A DNA stretch of 41,028 nucleotides, from the NCBI GenBank assembly GCA_947483415.1, contig CANKLV010000003.1, forward strand, positions 1 to 41,028. The letters are read 5' to 3'. The notes below the pieces were generated by a model. That model searched no databases. It was not told the origin of the DNA and saw only the letters and a program-made list of their open reading frames with translations. A program made the translations under genes and the position numbers. This DNA comes from Chitinophagaceae bacterium. GTDB taxonomy: Bacteria; Bacteroidota; Bacteroidia; Chitinophagales; Chitinophagaceae. Of the stretch, positions 26,183 to 34,498 are shown one piece after another (the stretch's first letter is position 1; every line of letters starts with the position of its first letter).

Positions 26183-26605
26183 TTAGGATTTCCCTTTTCT
26201 TTCTTCCATTTTCTTTAAACGTTGTTTCTTTAATTTCTCTACCATTTTCTTTCTGAATTCGTTGTCTTTGATAAAGAACAAGTTTGTTTTTTCAGCGCCT
26301 AAAACTTTAATAAACTTATCGTTGTATTTTTTCTTAGTGTTTAAATTGGCTTCCTCTTTTTCTAAAACATTTTGTACTCCTTTGTTTGATGCCATTAAAT
26401 CTTCGTTATAAAGGTGATGAATTGGCCAGAACTTCTCCGCTTCTGTTTCAGATAAGTTCAATTCTTGTGTAATAAAAGCGATGTATAATGACTTTATTTT
26501 TTGTCTTCCTGGTTGATTGTCTCCTAAACCATTTGGATTTTTTTGTGCAAAAACACCCGTTACAGATGCTACAAAAAAGAGTGCGGTTAAAAATTGGTTT
26601 TTCAT
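26183..26605 (-). CDS. Periplasmic Spy/CpxP-like helical protein
   Basis: The 140-residue protein has a signal peptide (G-V-F-A-Q, cut near residue 21). It is then almost all helical, with the motif L-N-L-S-E-T-E-A-E-K-F-W-P (about 50-62), like the L-T-x-x-Q region of Spy/CpxP relatives, and a basic C-terminal stretch with many Lys. In Bacteroidota such genes often follow an ECF sigma and an anti-sigma gene, as here (37 bases after the anti-sigma start-to-stop gap). It may sense periplasmic stress and tune the anti-sigma factor. That role is inference from context. Confidence 0.72.
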   Translation of the reverse strand: MKNQFLTALFFVASVTGVFAQKNPNGLGDNQPGRQKIKSLYIAFITQELNLSETEAEKFWPIHHLYNEDLMASNKGVQNVLEKEEANLNTKKKYNDKFIKVLGAEKTNLFFIKDNEFRKKMVEKLKKQRLKKMEERKGKS

Positions 26606-26642
26606 GTTTTTATTTTTAAAATTTAAAATAATTGGTTGTTGA

Positions 26643-27341
26643 TTAGTTGATTTTTTCAGCCGTTTTTAAACTGGATAAATAATTGTCAACGGCTTCTTCA
26701 TCATACAAGAGATCATCATTATCTAAATTGATTTCGTCTTCATTTAATGATGCTACTAAAGCTGCATTTACATCATATCCATTTTCTTCCAAATAATTTG
26801 CCATTTCTTTTTCATCAATTTGCTCAAATTCTGATTCGAAGCTATTATTTAAAATGATTTTTTTTGCTTCTTTTTCTATCAAAGAAATTCCTTCATCTTG
26901 CTTTTTAGGTAAATTAATGACAATGGCAAATCCTATTAATCCAACAATAACAGCTGCGATTAATTTTATCCAAATATGATTTTTAGAAATTGATATGACT
27001 TTTGCCGGTTTTTTTACAGCTTGTAAAATATTATCAGGCAATGTTTTAAAATATGTATTCGGTACTTGGTACGGGTTTTCTATTATTGGGGTTGATAAAA
27101 TAAGATTTTCTTCTTCTGGAGAATCCGTATTTTTTATTTTATCAAGTATAATTTCAGGGAGTTGATCGAAATAGTTTTCAGATGTTTCAAAAACAGGGGA
27201 TTCAATACATTTAATTAAAACTTCAGATTGAGCATGGTCAAAATAACCTTCTGGAACTTCGAATACATTACATTTTGGAATATTTGCAACTACTTCACTG
27301 ATGGTTAAAAGCTCTTCTTGTATGTTTTCGTTTTGATTCAT
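26643..27341 (-). CDS. Putative anti-sigma factor with three repeated motifs
   Basis: The 232-residue protein has a single membrane helix at about 123-144, with a long cytoplasmic N-terminus and an acidic C-terminus. The N-terminal part holds three copies of a short motif: F-E-V-P-E-G-Y-F-D (27-35), F-E-T-S-E-N-Y-F-D-Q-L-P (51-62) and Y-Q-V-P-N-T-Y-F-K-T-L-P (91-102). Each is followed by I-L or V-L. Such repeats occur in anti-sigma-like proteins of Chitinophagaceae. The sigma gene lies 32 bases upstream in the same operon, so it probably binds and restrains that sigma factor. There is no ZAS zinc motif, so the binding mode differs from classical RsrA-type proteins. Confidence 0.68.
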   Translation of the reverse strand: MNQNENIQEELLTISEVVANIPKCNVFEVPEGYFDHAQSEVLIKCIESPVFETSENYFDQLPEIILDKIKNTDSPEEENLILSTPIIENPYQVPNTYFKTLPDNILQAVKKPAKVISISKNHIWIKLIAAVIVGLIGFAIVINLPKKQDEGISLIEKEAKKIILNNSFESEFEQIDEKEMANYLEENGYDVNAALVASLNEDEINLDNDDLLYDEEAVDNYLSSLKTAEKIN

Positions 27342-27373
27342 GTCGGTTTAAGACGGATTGTTTTTAAATATGT

Positions 27374-27925
27374 TTAATGATTTAAAATAAAGTCTTCAAT
27401 TTTTTTTACGGCATGATGATAACTGGCTTTTAAAGCACCTTCACTTGTTTCCAAAACAGTGCTCATTTCGCCGTAAGGCATTTCTTCGTAGTATCTTAAT
27501 AAAAATACAACGCGTTGTTTTTCAGGGAGTTTTTGAATGGCCAACTGAAGTTTCCATTCTATTTTGTTTGAATCGAAATGTTGGTCTGCAACAATTTTAT
27601 TGGATAAGTTTGATTCTTCATTGCTAAAAGAAATGGATTTTCTTTTGTTTTGTGAAGCTATAAAAGTGAGGCTTTCATTGGTTGCGATTTTATAAAGCCA
27701 AGTGTAGAGTTGGCTGTCTTCTCTAAAATTGGCTAGTCCTTTCCACACTTTAATAAATACATTTTGTAAAACATCATTGGCATTTTCATGTTCTACAACC
27801 ATTCTTCTAATATGCCAATATAATCGTTCTTGATATTTTTTAATGATTTTGGTAAACGCGGCTTCTTTATTAATATCATTTTTGAACTGAAAGATTAAAT
27901 CAACGTCTTCATCAGGATTTATCAT
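27374..27925 (-). CDS. ECF-type RNA polymerase sigma factor
   Basis: The 183-residue protein has sigma region 2 (L-Y-W-H-I-R-R-M-V-V ... D-V-L-Q-N-V-F-I-K-V-W, about 40-85) and region 4 (L-P-E-K-Q-R-V-V-F-L-L-R-Y-Y-E-E-M-P-Y-G-E-M-S, about 130-155, then the helix-turn-helix). It begins M-I-N-P-D-E-D. A longer TTG start at 27959-27961 is rejected because that TTG serves as the -33 box and a perfect -7 box sits three bases before the ATG. It should direct transcription of its own regulon. Anti-sigma and Spy-like genes follow in the same operon. Confidence 0.9.
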   Translation of the reverse strand: MINPDEDVDLIFQFKNDINKEAAFTKIIKKYQERLYWHIRRMVVEHENANDVLQNVFIKVWKGLANFREDSQLYTWLYKIATNESLTFIASQNKRKSISFSNEESNLSNKIVADQHFDSNKIEWKLQLAIQKLPEKQRVVFLLRYYEEMPYGEMSTVLETSEGALKASYHHAVKKIEDFILNH

Positions 27926-27928
27926 AGT

Positions 27929-27961
27929 CAAATTTATTTGAAAAAAAGTTAAGACATACAA
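27929..27961 (-). promoter_or_regulatory. Promoter of the ECF sigma operon, leaderless start
   Basis: TTG at 27959-27961 (-33), a 22-base spacer and TAAATTTG at 27929-27936 (-7) match the Bacteroidota consensus. The -7 box is three bases (ACT) from the ATG at 27925, so the mRNA should be leaderless. Confidence 0.68.
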
Positions 27962-28013
27962 TTCCCGTAGAGGTTTAACTAACCAAATTCTATTTTAAAA
28001 AAATCAGAAAGGG

Positions 28014-28970
28014 TTACTTTTTTCTTGAGATTGATTTTTCAGCTGCTGCTGCGATGTGATTGGCATCCAAACCATATTTCACCAATAAATCAGCCGGCTT
28101 TCCACTTTCTCCAAAAGTATCATTTGTGCCAATGTATTCAATTGGAATAGGACAATGTTTCGAAGCAACTTGAGCGATGCTATCACCCAAACCGCCAATG
28201 ATATTGTGCTCTTCCGCAGTAACGGCGCAACCTGTTTTTTGAATTGAGGAAAGTATTGCTTCTACATCAAGTGGTTTGATGGTATGAATATTTATAACTT
28301 CTGCAGAGATGCCTTTTGCTTCAAGTAATTTAGCCGCTTCAACAGCAAGCCAAACCAAATGGCCGCAAGCGAAAATGCTCACATCGGTTCCATTTGCAAG
28401 TACTTGTGCTTTTCCCAATACGAAATCAGATTCTTGTGTAAACATTGGCCAAGCTGGACGACCAAAACGTAGATAAACTGGTCCTTCCATATTTGCAATT
28501 GCTTTTGTAGCTGCTTTAGTTTGAGCGTAATCGCAAGGAACTACAACTGTCATGTCTGGCAACATTTTCATCATGCCAATGTCTTCAAGAATTTGGTGTG
28601 TAGCGCCGTCTTCTCCAAGTGTCAGTCCTGCATGAGAAGCACATATTTTTACATTTTTCCCGCTATAAGCAATACTCTGACGAATTTGATCATAAACCCT
28701 TCCGGTAGAAAAGTTAGCAAATGTAGTGGTGAAAGGAATTTTTCCGCCAATCGTTAATCCAGCAGCGATGCCCATCATATTGGCTTCGGCTATTCCGCAT
28801 TGAATGAAACGCTCAGGAAATTCTTTAATAAATCCATTAAGTTTAAGAGAGCCAGCTAAATCAGCAGTTAATGCAATGATATTTGGATTTTCTCTTGCCG
28901 CTTCTAAAATTCCATCTCCAAATCCACTTCTTGTATCTTTTGTTCCTGTTGATTGTATTTTTGATAGCAT
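28014..28970 (-). CDS. Transketolase, C-terminal half (split subunit)
   Basis: The 318-residue protein holds only the pyrimidine-binding and C-terminal domains of transketolase. The ThDP-activating Glu is in G-I-A-E-A-N-M, and the conserved A-S-H-A-G-L-T-L-G-E-D-G-A-T-H-Q loop is present. Its partner, the N-terminal diphosphate-binding half, is not in the window. In other Bacteroidota the split subunits are usually adjacent. It should work with a remote N-terminal subunit, in the non-oxidative pentose phosphate pathway. The gene is complete from ATG to stop. galE lies upstream in the same direction with an 18-base gap. Confidence 0.87.
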   Translation of the reverse strand: MLSKIQSTGTKDTRSGFGDGILEAARENPNIIALTADLAGSLKLNGFIKEFPERFIQCGIAEANMMGIAAGLTIGGKIPFTTTFANFSTGRVYDQIRQSIAYSGKNVKICASHAGLTLGEDGATHQILEDIGMMKMLPDMTVVVPCDYAQTKAATKAIANMEGPVYLRFGRPAWPMFTQESDFVLGKAQVLANGTDVSIFACGHLVWLAVEAAKLLEAKGISAEVINIHTIKPLDVEAILSSIQKTGCAVTAEEHNIIGGLGDSIAQVASKHCPIPIEYIGTNDTFGESGKPADLLVKYGLDANHIAAAAEKSISRKK

Positions 28971-28988
28971 ATTGTAACTTTTGTGTTG

Positions 28989-30020
28989 TTATTTATTTTG
29001 GTTTAAATTTTTCAGTTTCAATTCCCATTGCCAAGCAGTGCGCATCATATCCTCCAAATTAAACTGTGGCACCCAACCCAGCAACTGTTTTGCTTTTTCA
29101 TTATTTGCATAAATGCCCATAATATCGCCTGACCTTCTTCCTGATATTTGGTAATTCAATTTGGTTTCACTAACTTTTTCAAATGTATTTATCACTTCTA
29201 AAACAGTGTATCCATTACCAGTGCCCAAATTGAATATTTCGCAATTGTGGGTATTCTTTTGCGCGATTAAATAATTTAATGCTAATGTATGCGCATGTGC
29301 AATATCCGAAACATGTATATAATCTCTTACGCAACTTCCATCACGGGTTGGATAATCATTTCCAAAAACTTGCATTTGAGGCAATTTACCAATGGCAGTT
29401 TGTGTTATAGCAGGAACAAGATTTGCAGGTTTTCCAATGGGCAATTCTCCAATTTCTATCGAAACATGTGCACCAACTGGATTAAAATATCTGAGTAAAA
29501 TAGATTGAATATTGTTGCTGTAGACGGTTTGCTGTACAATTTGTTCGCCCATTTGTTTGGTATAACCATATGGCGATTCGGCAAGTTTGGTGGGGGTTTC
29601 TTCAATCACCGGACTTTCATCTGGATTTCCATAAACAGTACAAGAAGAAGAGAAAACAAAATTCGGGATAGAAAATTCTTCGCAACATCGTAAAATATTT
29701 ATCAAAGAATTGATGTTGTTATCGAAATAACGCAATGGATGTTCTACTGATTCTCCAACCGATTTAAAAGCGGCAAAATGTATAATTCCAACGATATCAG
29801 GGTTTTCTTGAAAAACCGCGTGAGTATCATCAAATACACATAAATCAACCAGGTAATTTTTTATTTTTTTTCCAGTAATGCGGTCAACCCCGTCTAAAAT
29901 ACTGGCATTACTTCTACTGTTGTTATCTGCAGATATTACGTCAAATCCGTGTTGAATTAAATCAACCATAGTATGCGAACCTATATAACCACAACCGCCT
30001 GTAACTAGAATTTTATTCAT
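28989..30020 (-). CDS. galE: UDP-glucose 4-epimerase
   Basis: The 343-residue short-chain dehydrogenase-type enzyme starts M-N-K-I-L-V-T-G-G-C-G-Y-I-G-S-H with the NAD motif G-G-x-x-G-x-x-G. The catalytic pair is Ser/Tyr-x3-Lys in S-S-S-C-T-V-Y-G and Y-G-Y-T-K. The substrate motif N-P-V-G-A-H and R-D-Y-I-H-V are present. It interconverts UDP-glucose and UDP-galactose for surface glycans. A GTG at 30057-30059 would add 13 residues, but ATG 30018-30020 aligns with the family. A weak -7-like TTTTTTTG lies just upstream. Confidence 0.93.
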   Translation of the reverse strand: MNKILVTGGCGYIGSHTMVDLIQHGFDVISADNNSRSNASILDGVDRITGKKIKNYLVDLCVFDDTHAVFQENPDIVGIIHFAAFKSVGESVEHPLRYFDNNINSLINILRCCEEFSIPNFVFSSSCTVYGNPDESPVIEETPTKLAESPYGYTKQMGEQIVQQTVYSNNIQSILLRYFNPVGAHVSIEIGELPIGKPANLVPAITQTAIGKLPQMQVFGNDYPTRDGSCVRDYIHVSDIAHAHTLALNYLIAQKNTHNCEIFNLGTGNGYTVLEVINTFEKVSETKLNYQISGRRSGDIMGIYANNEKAKQLLGWVPQFNLEDMMRTAWQWELKLKNLNQNK

Positions 30021-30098
30021 AATACTTTTTGCAAAAAAACTTGCTTCTAAATAATGCACAAAGAAAACGAAAAACTACGAAGTGACCCTAATAAAATT

Positions 30099-31520
30099 TT
30101 AAGCGGCCGGGAAAAACATGTGAATCAATCCATAAATAATGGCTGCAACTAATGCACTAATTGGAATGGTTAATATCCAAGCCCATAATAAATTGATGGT
30201 TACACCCCAACGAACAGCGGAAAGACGTTTTGTAGCGCCAACACCAATGATTGAACCCGTGATGGTATGTGTTGTGCTCACTGGAATGCCCATTTGTTCG
30301 GTCATGAATAAAGTAAACGCTCCTGATGTTTCGGCAGCAACACCTTCAAGTGGCGTTACTTTAGTGATTTTAGACCCCATTGTTTTAATGATTTTCCAAC
30401 CACCGCTAATGGTGCCTAATCCAATGGCAGTATAACAAGCTAAAGGAACCCAAGTTAATTCTTTTAAAACTGCACCAACATCTCCATAGCGTTGACTATT
30501 ATATGCAACAAACGCTGCTCCAATAATCCCCATCACTTTTTGAGCATCGTTTCCACCATGTCCAATACTGAAAGCAGCGGATGAAAGCAACTGAAGTTTT
30601 TTGAACATATTAGCTGTTCTATAAGCAGTTGGCGTACTGATTTTTTCGGAATAAAAATACACCACTATGAAAATGACAATCATTCCAAAAATGATATTTA
30701 CGATTAAAGAGTTGTCTGATTTTTTTACGGCAGAAATGAATTTTTTATCATCAATAGATTGATCGACATTCATTTTAATTGTAGCCGTTAATTTTTCGGC
30801 ACCCAAAGATTTATATTCCTTGAGATAAGGTTGAATTTTATCTATTTTTTGTTGAGTTTGTTCAAGTTCTATTTTCTTTGCTGAGTTATTTAGAGCTTCC
30901 TTCTTTAAGGCTTCAATTTTATAATACTTTGTAATGTTTTCTTTTAATTTGTTTTGTTCAAACTGTGCAAATAAAAACCAAGTGACAATGGAAACCAATA
31001 CAATTATGCCGATTTTAAGCCAGAAATTTTGAATAATGGTAACGATGGTTATAAAAATAGAAATGGCCATTCCAATTAATGGCGCCAGAAAAATAAATAA
31101 TATGATTTCTGAAATCTTTTTTATTTCAATAATGGTTTCAATTGGAGAAAACCCGTTTTTTAAAATGGCGTGTGTAATTGCAGCTCCGGCAAATCCACCG
31201 ATTAATGTGTGAGATGAAGAAGAGGGAATTCCGAACCACCAAGTAAGCAAGTTCCAAAAAATAGCAGCAATTAATCCAGATAAAATAACAGGAAGGGTAA
31301 TGTATTCAGCGTGTACAGTTTTACCAATGGTGTTGGCAACTGCATGATCCTGAAATAGAAAAAACGCTACAAAATTAAAAGTAGCTGCCCAAATTACAGC
31401 TTGTGTTGGCGTAAGTACTTTAGTAGAAACAACGGTTGCAATAGAATTTGCCGCATCATGGAATCCATTTATGTAATCAAAGACTAAGGCAAGTATTACA
31501 ATTACTATCAGTAAAGTCAT
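30099..31520 (-). CDS. Inorganic phosphate transporter, PiT family
   Basis: The 473-residue membrane protein has the two PiT repeat signatures, N-G-F-H-D-A-A-N-S-I-A (about 19-29) and G-H-G-G-N-D-A-Q-K-V-M-G (about 316-327). A central soluble segment (about 200-270) rich in Lys and Glu separates the halves. It takes up phosphate (usually as a metal complex) driven by protons or sodium. The DUF47/PhoU-like gene lies 49 bases upstream and is its usual partner. Confidence 0.93.
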   Translation of the reverse strand: MTLLIVIVILALVFDYINGFHDAANSIATVVSTKVLTPTQAVIWAATFNFVAFFLFQDHAVANTIGKTVHAEYITLPVILSGLIAAIFWNLLTWWFGIPSSSSHTLIGGFAGAAITHAILKNGFSPIETIIEIKKISEIILFIFLAPLIGMAISIFITIVTIIQNFWLKIGIIVLVSIVTWFLFAQFEQNKLKENITKYYKIEALKKEALNNSAKKIELEQTQQKIDKIQPYLKEYKSLGAEKLTATIKMNVDQSIDDKKFISAVKKSDNSLIVNIIFGMIVIFIVVYFYSEKISTPTAYRTANMFKKLQLLSSAAFSIGHGGNDAQKVMGIIGAAFVAYNSQRYGDVGAVLKELTWVPLACYTAIGLGTISGGWKIIKTMGSKITKVTPLEGVAAETSGAFTLFMTEQMGIPVSTTHTITGSIIGVGATKRLSAVRWGVTINLLWAWILTIPISALVAAIIYGLIHMFFPAA

Positions 31521-31569
31521 AAGTCATTTTTAAATCTATGCTAAAATAATGGATTGATTTATTTTAGTT

Positions 31570-32217
31570 CTACGCATATTTAATAATAATAGATTCAATG
31601 ACATTAGCTACATCCTCGCATTTATCAGTTACAATTTCCATTACTTGATAAATTTCTCTTTTTTTAATCACTTCTTTAGCATCAGGCTCTGTAGCAAAAA
31701 GATTTTCAATACTCATATCAAATACATGATCGGCTTGATTTTCAATGTTGTTTATCGCTACCAAAGCGTCTGTAATTTTGCGCATGTTTTTCATGTCTCT
31801 TATTTCAACTACAGCGTTATGTACCTGGTTACAACCCAAAGTAATTAAATCGGCCATTTTTCTGATGCCTTCATCATTTGGATTTACATGATAAAAATTG
31901 ATCTTTTTTGCTGATGCATAGATATAATCTGCAATATCATCTAATGCAGTTGCTAAATAATGTATGTCTTCTCTATCGAATGGCGTAATGAAATTTTTAC
32001 CCAATTCTGTAAAGATTTGGTGGGTATAATCATCATTCAAATGCTCCATATCTTCTACTTCTTTAATCAAAGCCTGACGCTTTTCATAGTCATCCTCATT
32101 TACAATAGCTACTAATTTAGCACCCATTTTTACCAAAACGGTTGAAACGTTTTCAAAAAGCTGGTAAAATATCTTGTCTTTTGGTAGAAAGATTTTAAAA
32201 ATTGTGTTGAAAGCCAT
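31570..32217 (-). CDS. DUF47/PhoU-like phosphate transport regulator
   Basis: The 215-residue all-helical protein resembles PhoU, with metal-binding E/D-x-x-x-D patterns: D-R-E-D-I-H-Y-L-A-T-A-L-D-D-I-A-D, and N-N-I-E-N-Q-A-D. DUF47 proteins pair with PiT transporters and are thought to control their opening. The ORF could extend to TTG 32236-32238, but that codon lies in a perfect -7 box, so ATG 32215-32217 (M-A-F-N-T-I-F) is preferred. The pit gene follows after 49 bases. Confidence 0.9.
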   Translation of the reverse strand: MAFNTIFKIFLPKDKIFYQLFENVSTVLVKMGAKLVAIVNEDDYEKRQALIKEVEDMEHLNDDYTHQIFTELGKNFITPFDREDIHYLATALDDIADYIYASAKKINFYHVNPNDEGIRKMADLITLGCNQVHNAVVEIRDMKNMRKITDALVAINNIENQADHVFDMSIENLFATEPDAKEVIKKREIYQVMEIVTDKCEDVANVIESIIIKYA

Positions 32218-32235
32218 ATTAAATTGTTTATCGGA

Positions 32236-32243
32236 CAAATGTA
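32236..32243 (-). promoter_or_regulatory. -7 promoter box of the DUF47-pit operon
   Basis: TACATTTG on the minus strand fully matches TAnnTTTG and lies 18 bases before the ATG at 32217. It fixes the shorter start and drives the phosphate transport pair. Confidence 0.63.
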
Positions 32244-32367
32244 ATTTTTTAGTTTAGTTATTTATCAGAATTTTAAAAGATAATTTTTACTTAACGTTGG
32301 ATATTGAAAAAGCTATTTTTAAAATATTATCACCAGAGTTTTTAAATTGATTTAGAAAACTGAATTT

Positions 32368-33342
32368 TTAAGGTTCGATAAAATCTATTTCTAAAAGTTG
32401 TTTTCTTTTATGTTCAATTTTAGTCTTATTATTTTTTGAGTATTTGTCAAACATTTTAAATAATAAAATCAAGAACCCGGCGGCTAAAAAAATAAACCAC
32501 CATTCTGTTTTCATTTCTACATCATTGACATCTATTTTTTTATTTTGTAATGAAAAAATAAACATCATAACGATTATTATTCCATTATTGAGAAAATGAG
32601 CAATTATATTTACCCAAATGTTTTTTGATTTGTAATAAAGCAATCCAAGTGCAAAACCAAGTATAGCTCTACTTAAAAATAGAAATATTGACCCATGGAC
32701 CAAGCTAAAAAGTAAAGAGGAAACGGCAATCGCTAGGATTGGTTTCTTCCACCAATTCACCAATAGATTTTGTAAAGCAGCCCTAAAAAATACTTCTTCG
32801 AATAATGCGGGTAAAAATGCCATAATAAACAAAGCCAAAAACAAATCTGAAGCATCGTTCATTTTACTAAATATCATCACATTCTCGCTGTAAGTTTTTT
32901 CTAAACTGAGTGCCAATGTATTTAATTGATGAAAATGACTAACGATAGATTTTGAGAACTCTGCCAAAGGTTCGGCCATTAAATTGGCTGAAAACATAAC
33001 GAGAAAGCCAATCAATATTTGAAATCCGTTTATGTATTTATTAAAGCCCAACCAAAAAATGTTTTTTCCATTGCATATCCTAGAATAAATAAAAGCGGGT
33101 ACAAAAAACAAAAAGAAAGTGTTGAAAAACTGCATCCATCGCATTAAATTGATGTTCTCTGGTTTTTTAATGGCATCCATTATTGCTTTTTCAATTCCAT
33201 TAAATCCAGTGTTTTTGGGAATCATTTGCATGCCCATTGCAATTTGAACAATTGTAGCAATAATAACACAACCTCCAATTAGGACTAATAAAATTCCCAA
33301 TTGTCCCATTCCGGTAAAACCTTTATTGCTTTTATATTGCAT
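32368..33342 (-). CDS. CPBP-family intramembrane metalloprotease
   Basis: The 324-residue protein has about eight membrane segments and the CPBP (CAAX protease/bacteriocin-processing) motifs. These are E182-E183-V-F-F-R187, then His216 in L-V-H-G, and His249 with Asn252 in A-H-F-L-N-N. All catalytic and metal positions are present. Such enzymes process prenylated proteins in eukaryotes; in bacteria they act in bacteriocin immunity or peptide maturation, but the target here is unknown. The gene diverges from dusB and does not lie in a peptide biosynthesis cluster. Confidence 0.86.
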   Translation of the reverse strand: MQYKSNKGFTGMGQLGILLVLIGGCVIIATIVQIAMGMQMIPKNTGFNGIEKAIMDAIKKPENINLMRWMQFFNTFFLFFVPAFIYSRICNGKNIFWLGFNKYINGFQILIGFLVMFSANLMAEPLAEFSKSIVSHFHQLNTLALSLEKTYSENVMIFSKMNDASDLFLALFIMAFLPALFEEVFFRAALQNLLVNWWKKPILAIAVSSLLFSLVHGSIFLFLSRAILGFALGLLYYKSKNIWVNIIAHFLNNGIIIVMMFIFSLQNKKIDVNDVEMKTEWWFIFLAAGFLILLFKMFDKYSKNNKTKIEHKRKQLLEIDFIEP

Positions 33343-33388
33343 AACCAGTTATTTAGCTGTAATTTAGCGTGCAATATACAAATTATCT

Positions 33389-34426
33389 ATGCCCAAAATT
33401 GACAATATACAATTACCAGAATTTCCTATTTTACTTGCACCTATGGAAGATGTGAGTGATCCACCTTTTCGCGCTGTTTGTAAAGACAACGGAGCAGATT
33501 TAATGTACAGTGAATTTATTAGCAGCGAAGGTTTGATACGCGATGCCATTAAGAGTTTGAAAAAATTAGATTTCAGTGAAGAAGAACGTCCATTTGGCAT
33601 TCAAATATTTGGCGGAGATGAGGAGGCAATGGCGATGAGTGCAAGGATTTGCGAAACGGTAAACCCTGATTTAGTAGACATAAATTTTGGTTGTCCGGTG
33701 AAAAAAGTAGTAAGTAAAGGTGCTGGCGCAGGTGTACTGAAAGATATCGATTTAATGGTTCGTTTAACAGAAGCCGTTGTAAAAAGTACCAATTTGCCCG
33801 TGACAGTAAAAACAAGATTGGGTTGGGATGAGCAATCAAAAAACATAGAAGAAGTTGCGGAGCGTATGCAGGATGTTGGTGTGAAAGCTTTAGCTATACA
33901 TGGTAGAACAAGGGCGCAATTATACAAAGGAGAAGCAGATTGGAGTTTAATTGCCAAAGTGAGAAACAATCCGAGGATGCATATTCCGATTTTTGGAAAT
34001 GGAGATATCGATAGTCCACAAAAAGCATTGCTATACAAAAATCGATATGGGGTAGATGGGATAATGATAGGTCGTGCTGCCATTGGATACCCTTGGATTT
34101 TCCGCGAAATAAAAGCTTATTTAAAAGATCAAACTTTACTTCCTCCACCAACATTAGCCGAAAGAATTGAAGTGTGTAAAAAGCATTTGCATAAATCAAT
34201 TGATTGGAAAGGTCCGATAGTGGGCATCAACGAAATGCGTAGACATTATACCAATTATTTAAAAGGACTTCCGGGTATAAAAGAATTCAGATATCGACTG
34301 GTAACCTTAAATTCGCCTCAAGAAATCAACGAGGTGCTTGATGAAATAACTGCACATTATTCAGAGTATCAATTTCCGCATATTCCGATTGAGATAATAG
34401 ATTACCATCAGAAATGTCCGTTGTAA
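33389..34426 (+). CDS. dusB: tRNA-dihydrouridine synthase (DusB-like)
   Basis: The 345-residue flavoenzyme has the TIM-barrel FMN motifs A-P-M-E-D-V-S-D-P-P-F-R (17-28), Q-I-F-G-G (72-76) and the catalytic Cys102 in N-F-G-C-P. V-T-V-K-T-R-L-G-W and I-H-G-R-T-R also match. It reduces uridine to dihydrouridine in tRNA. The C-terminal domain with M-R-R-H-Y is complete. It diverges from the CPBP gene, and the RAYT follows 72 bases downstream. Confidence 0.94.
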   Translation: MPKIDNIQLPEFPILLAPMEDVSDPPFRAVCKDNGADLMYSEFISSEGLIRDAIKSLKKLDFSEEERPFGIQIFGGDEEAMAMSARICETVNPDLVDINFGCPVKKVVSKGAGAGVLKDIDLMVRLTEAVVKSTNLPVTVKTRLGWDEQSKNIEEVAERMQDVGVKALAIHGRTRAQLYKGEADWSLIAKVRNNPRMHIPIFGNGDIDSPQKALLYKNRYGVDGIMIGRAAIGYPWIFREIKAYLKDQTLLPPPTLAERIEVCKKHLHKSIDWKGPIVGINEMRRHYTNYLKGLPGIKEFRYRLVTLNSPQEINEVLDEITAHYSEYQFPHIPIEIIDYHQKCPL

Positions 34427-34469
34427 AAAAACATTACAACATCGAATAATTGAATTAATCATTTTGTAA

Positions 34470-34495
34470 GTTAATTTCCCCAAATTGAAATTAAC
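34470..34495. repeat. Perfect inverted repeat before the RAYT start
   Basis: GTTAATTTC (34470-34478) and GAAATTAAC (34487-34495) form a 9-bp stem with an 8-base loop, ending three bases before the ATG at 34499. The hairpin would occlude the ribosome-binding region of the mRNA, or serve as a protein-binding site. Upstream, TCATTTTG (34458-34465) is a 7/8 match to the -7 box. Confidence 0.65.
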
Positions 34496-34498
34496 ACT

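Noticed and set aside
32368-33342. CPBP protease as part of a bacteriocin or RiPP cluster
   Set aside because: No precursor peptide, modification enzyme or ABC exporter lies nearby; its neighbours are housekeeping genes.
33601-34083. 160-codon minus-strand open frame within dusB
   Set aside because: It is a shadow of the conserved dusB reading frame and shows no family features.
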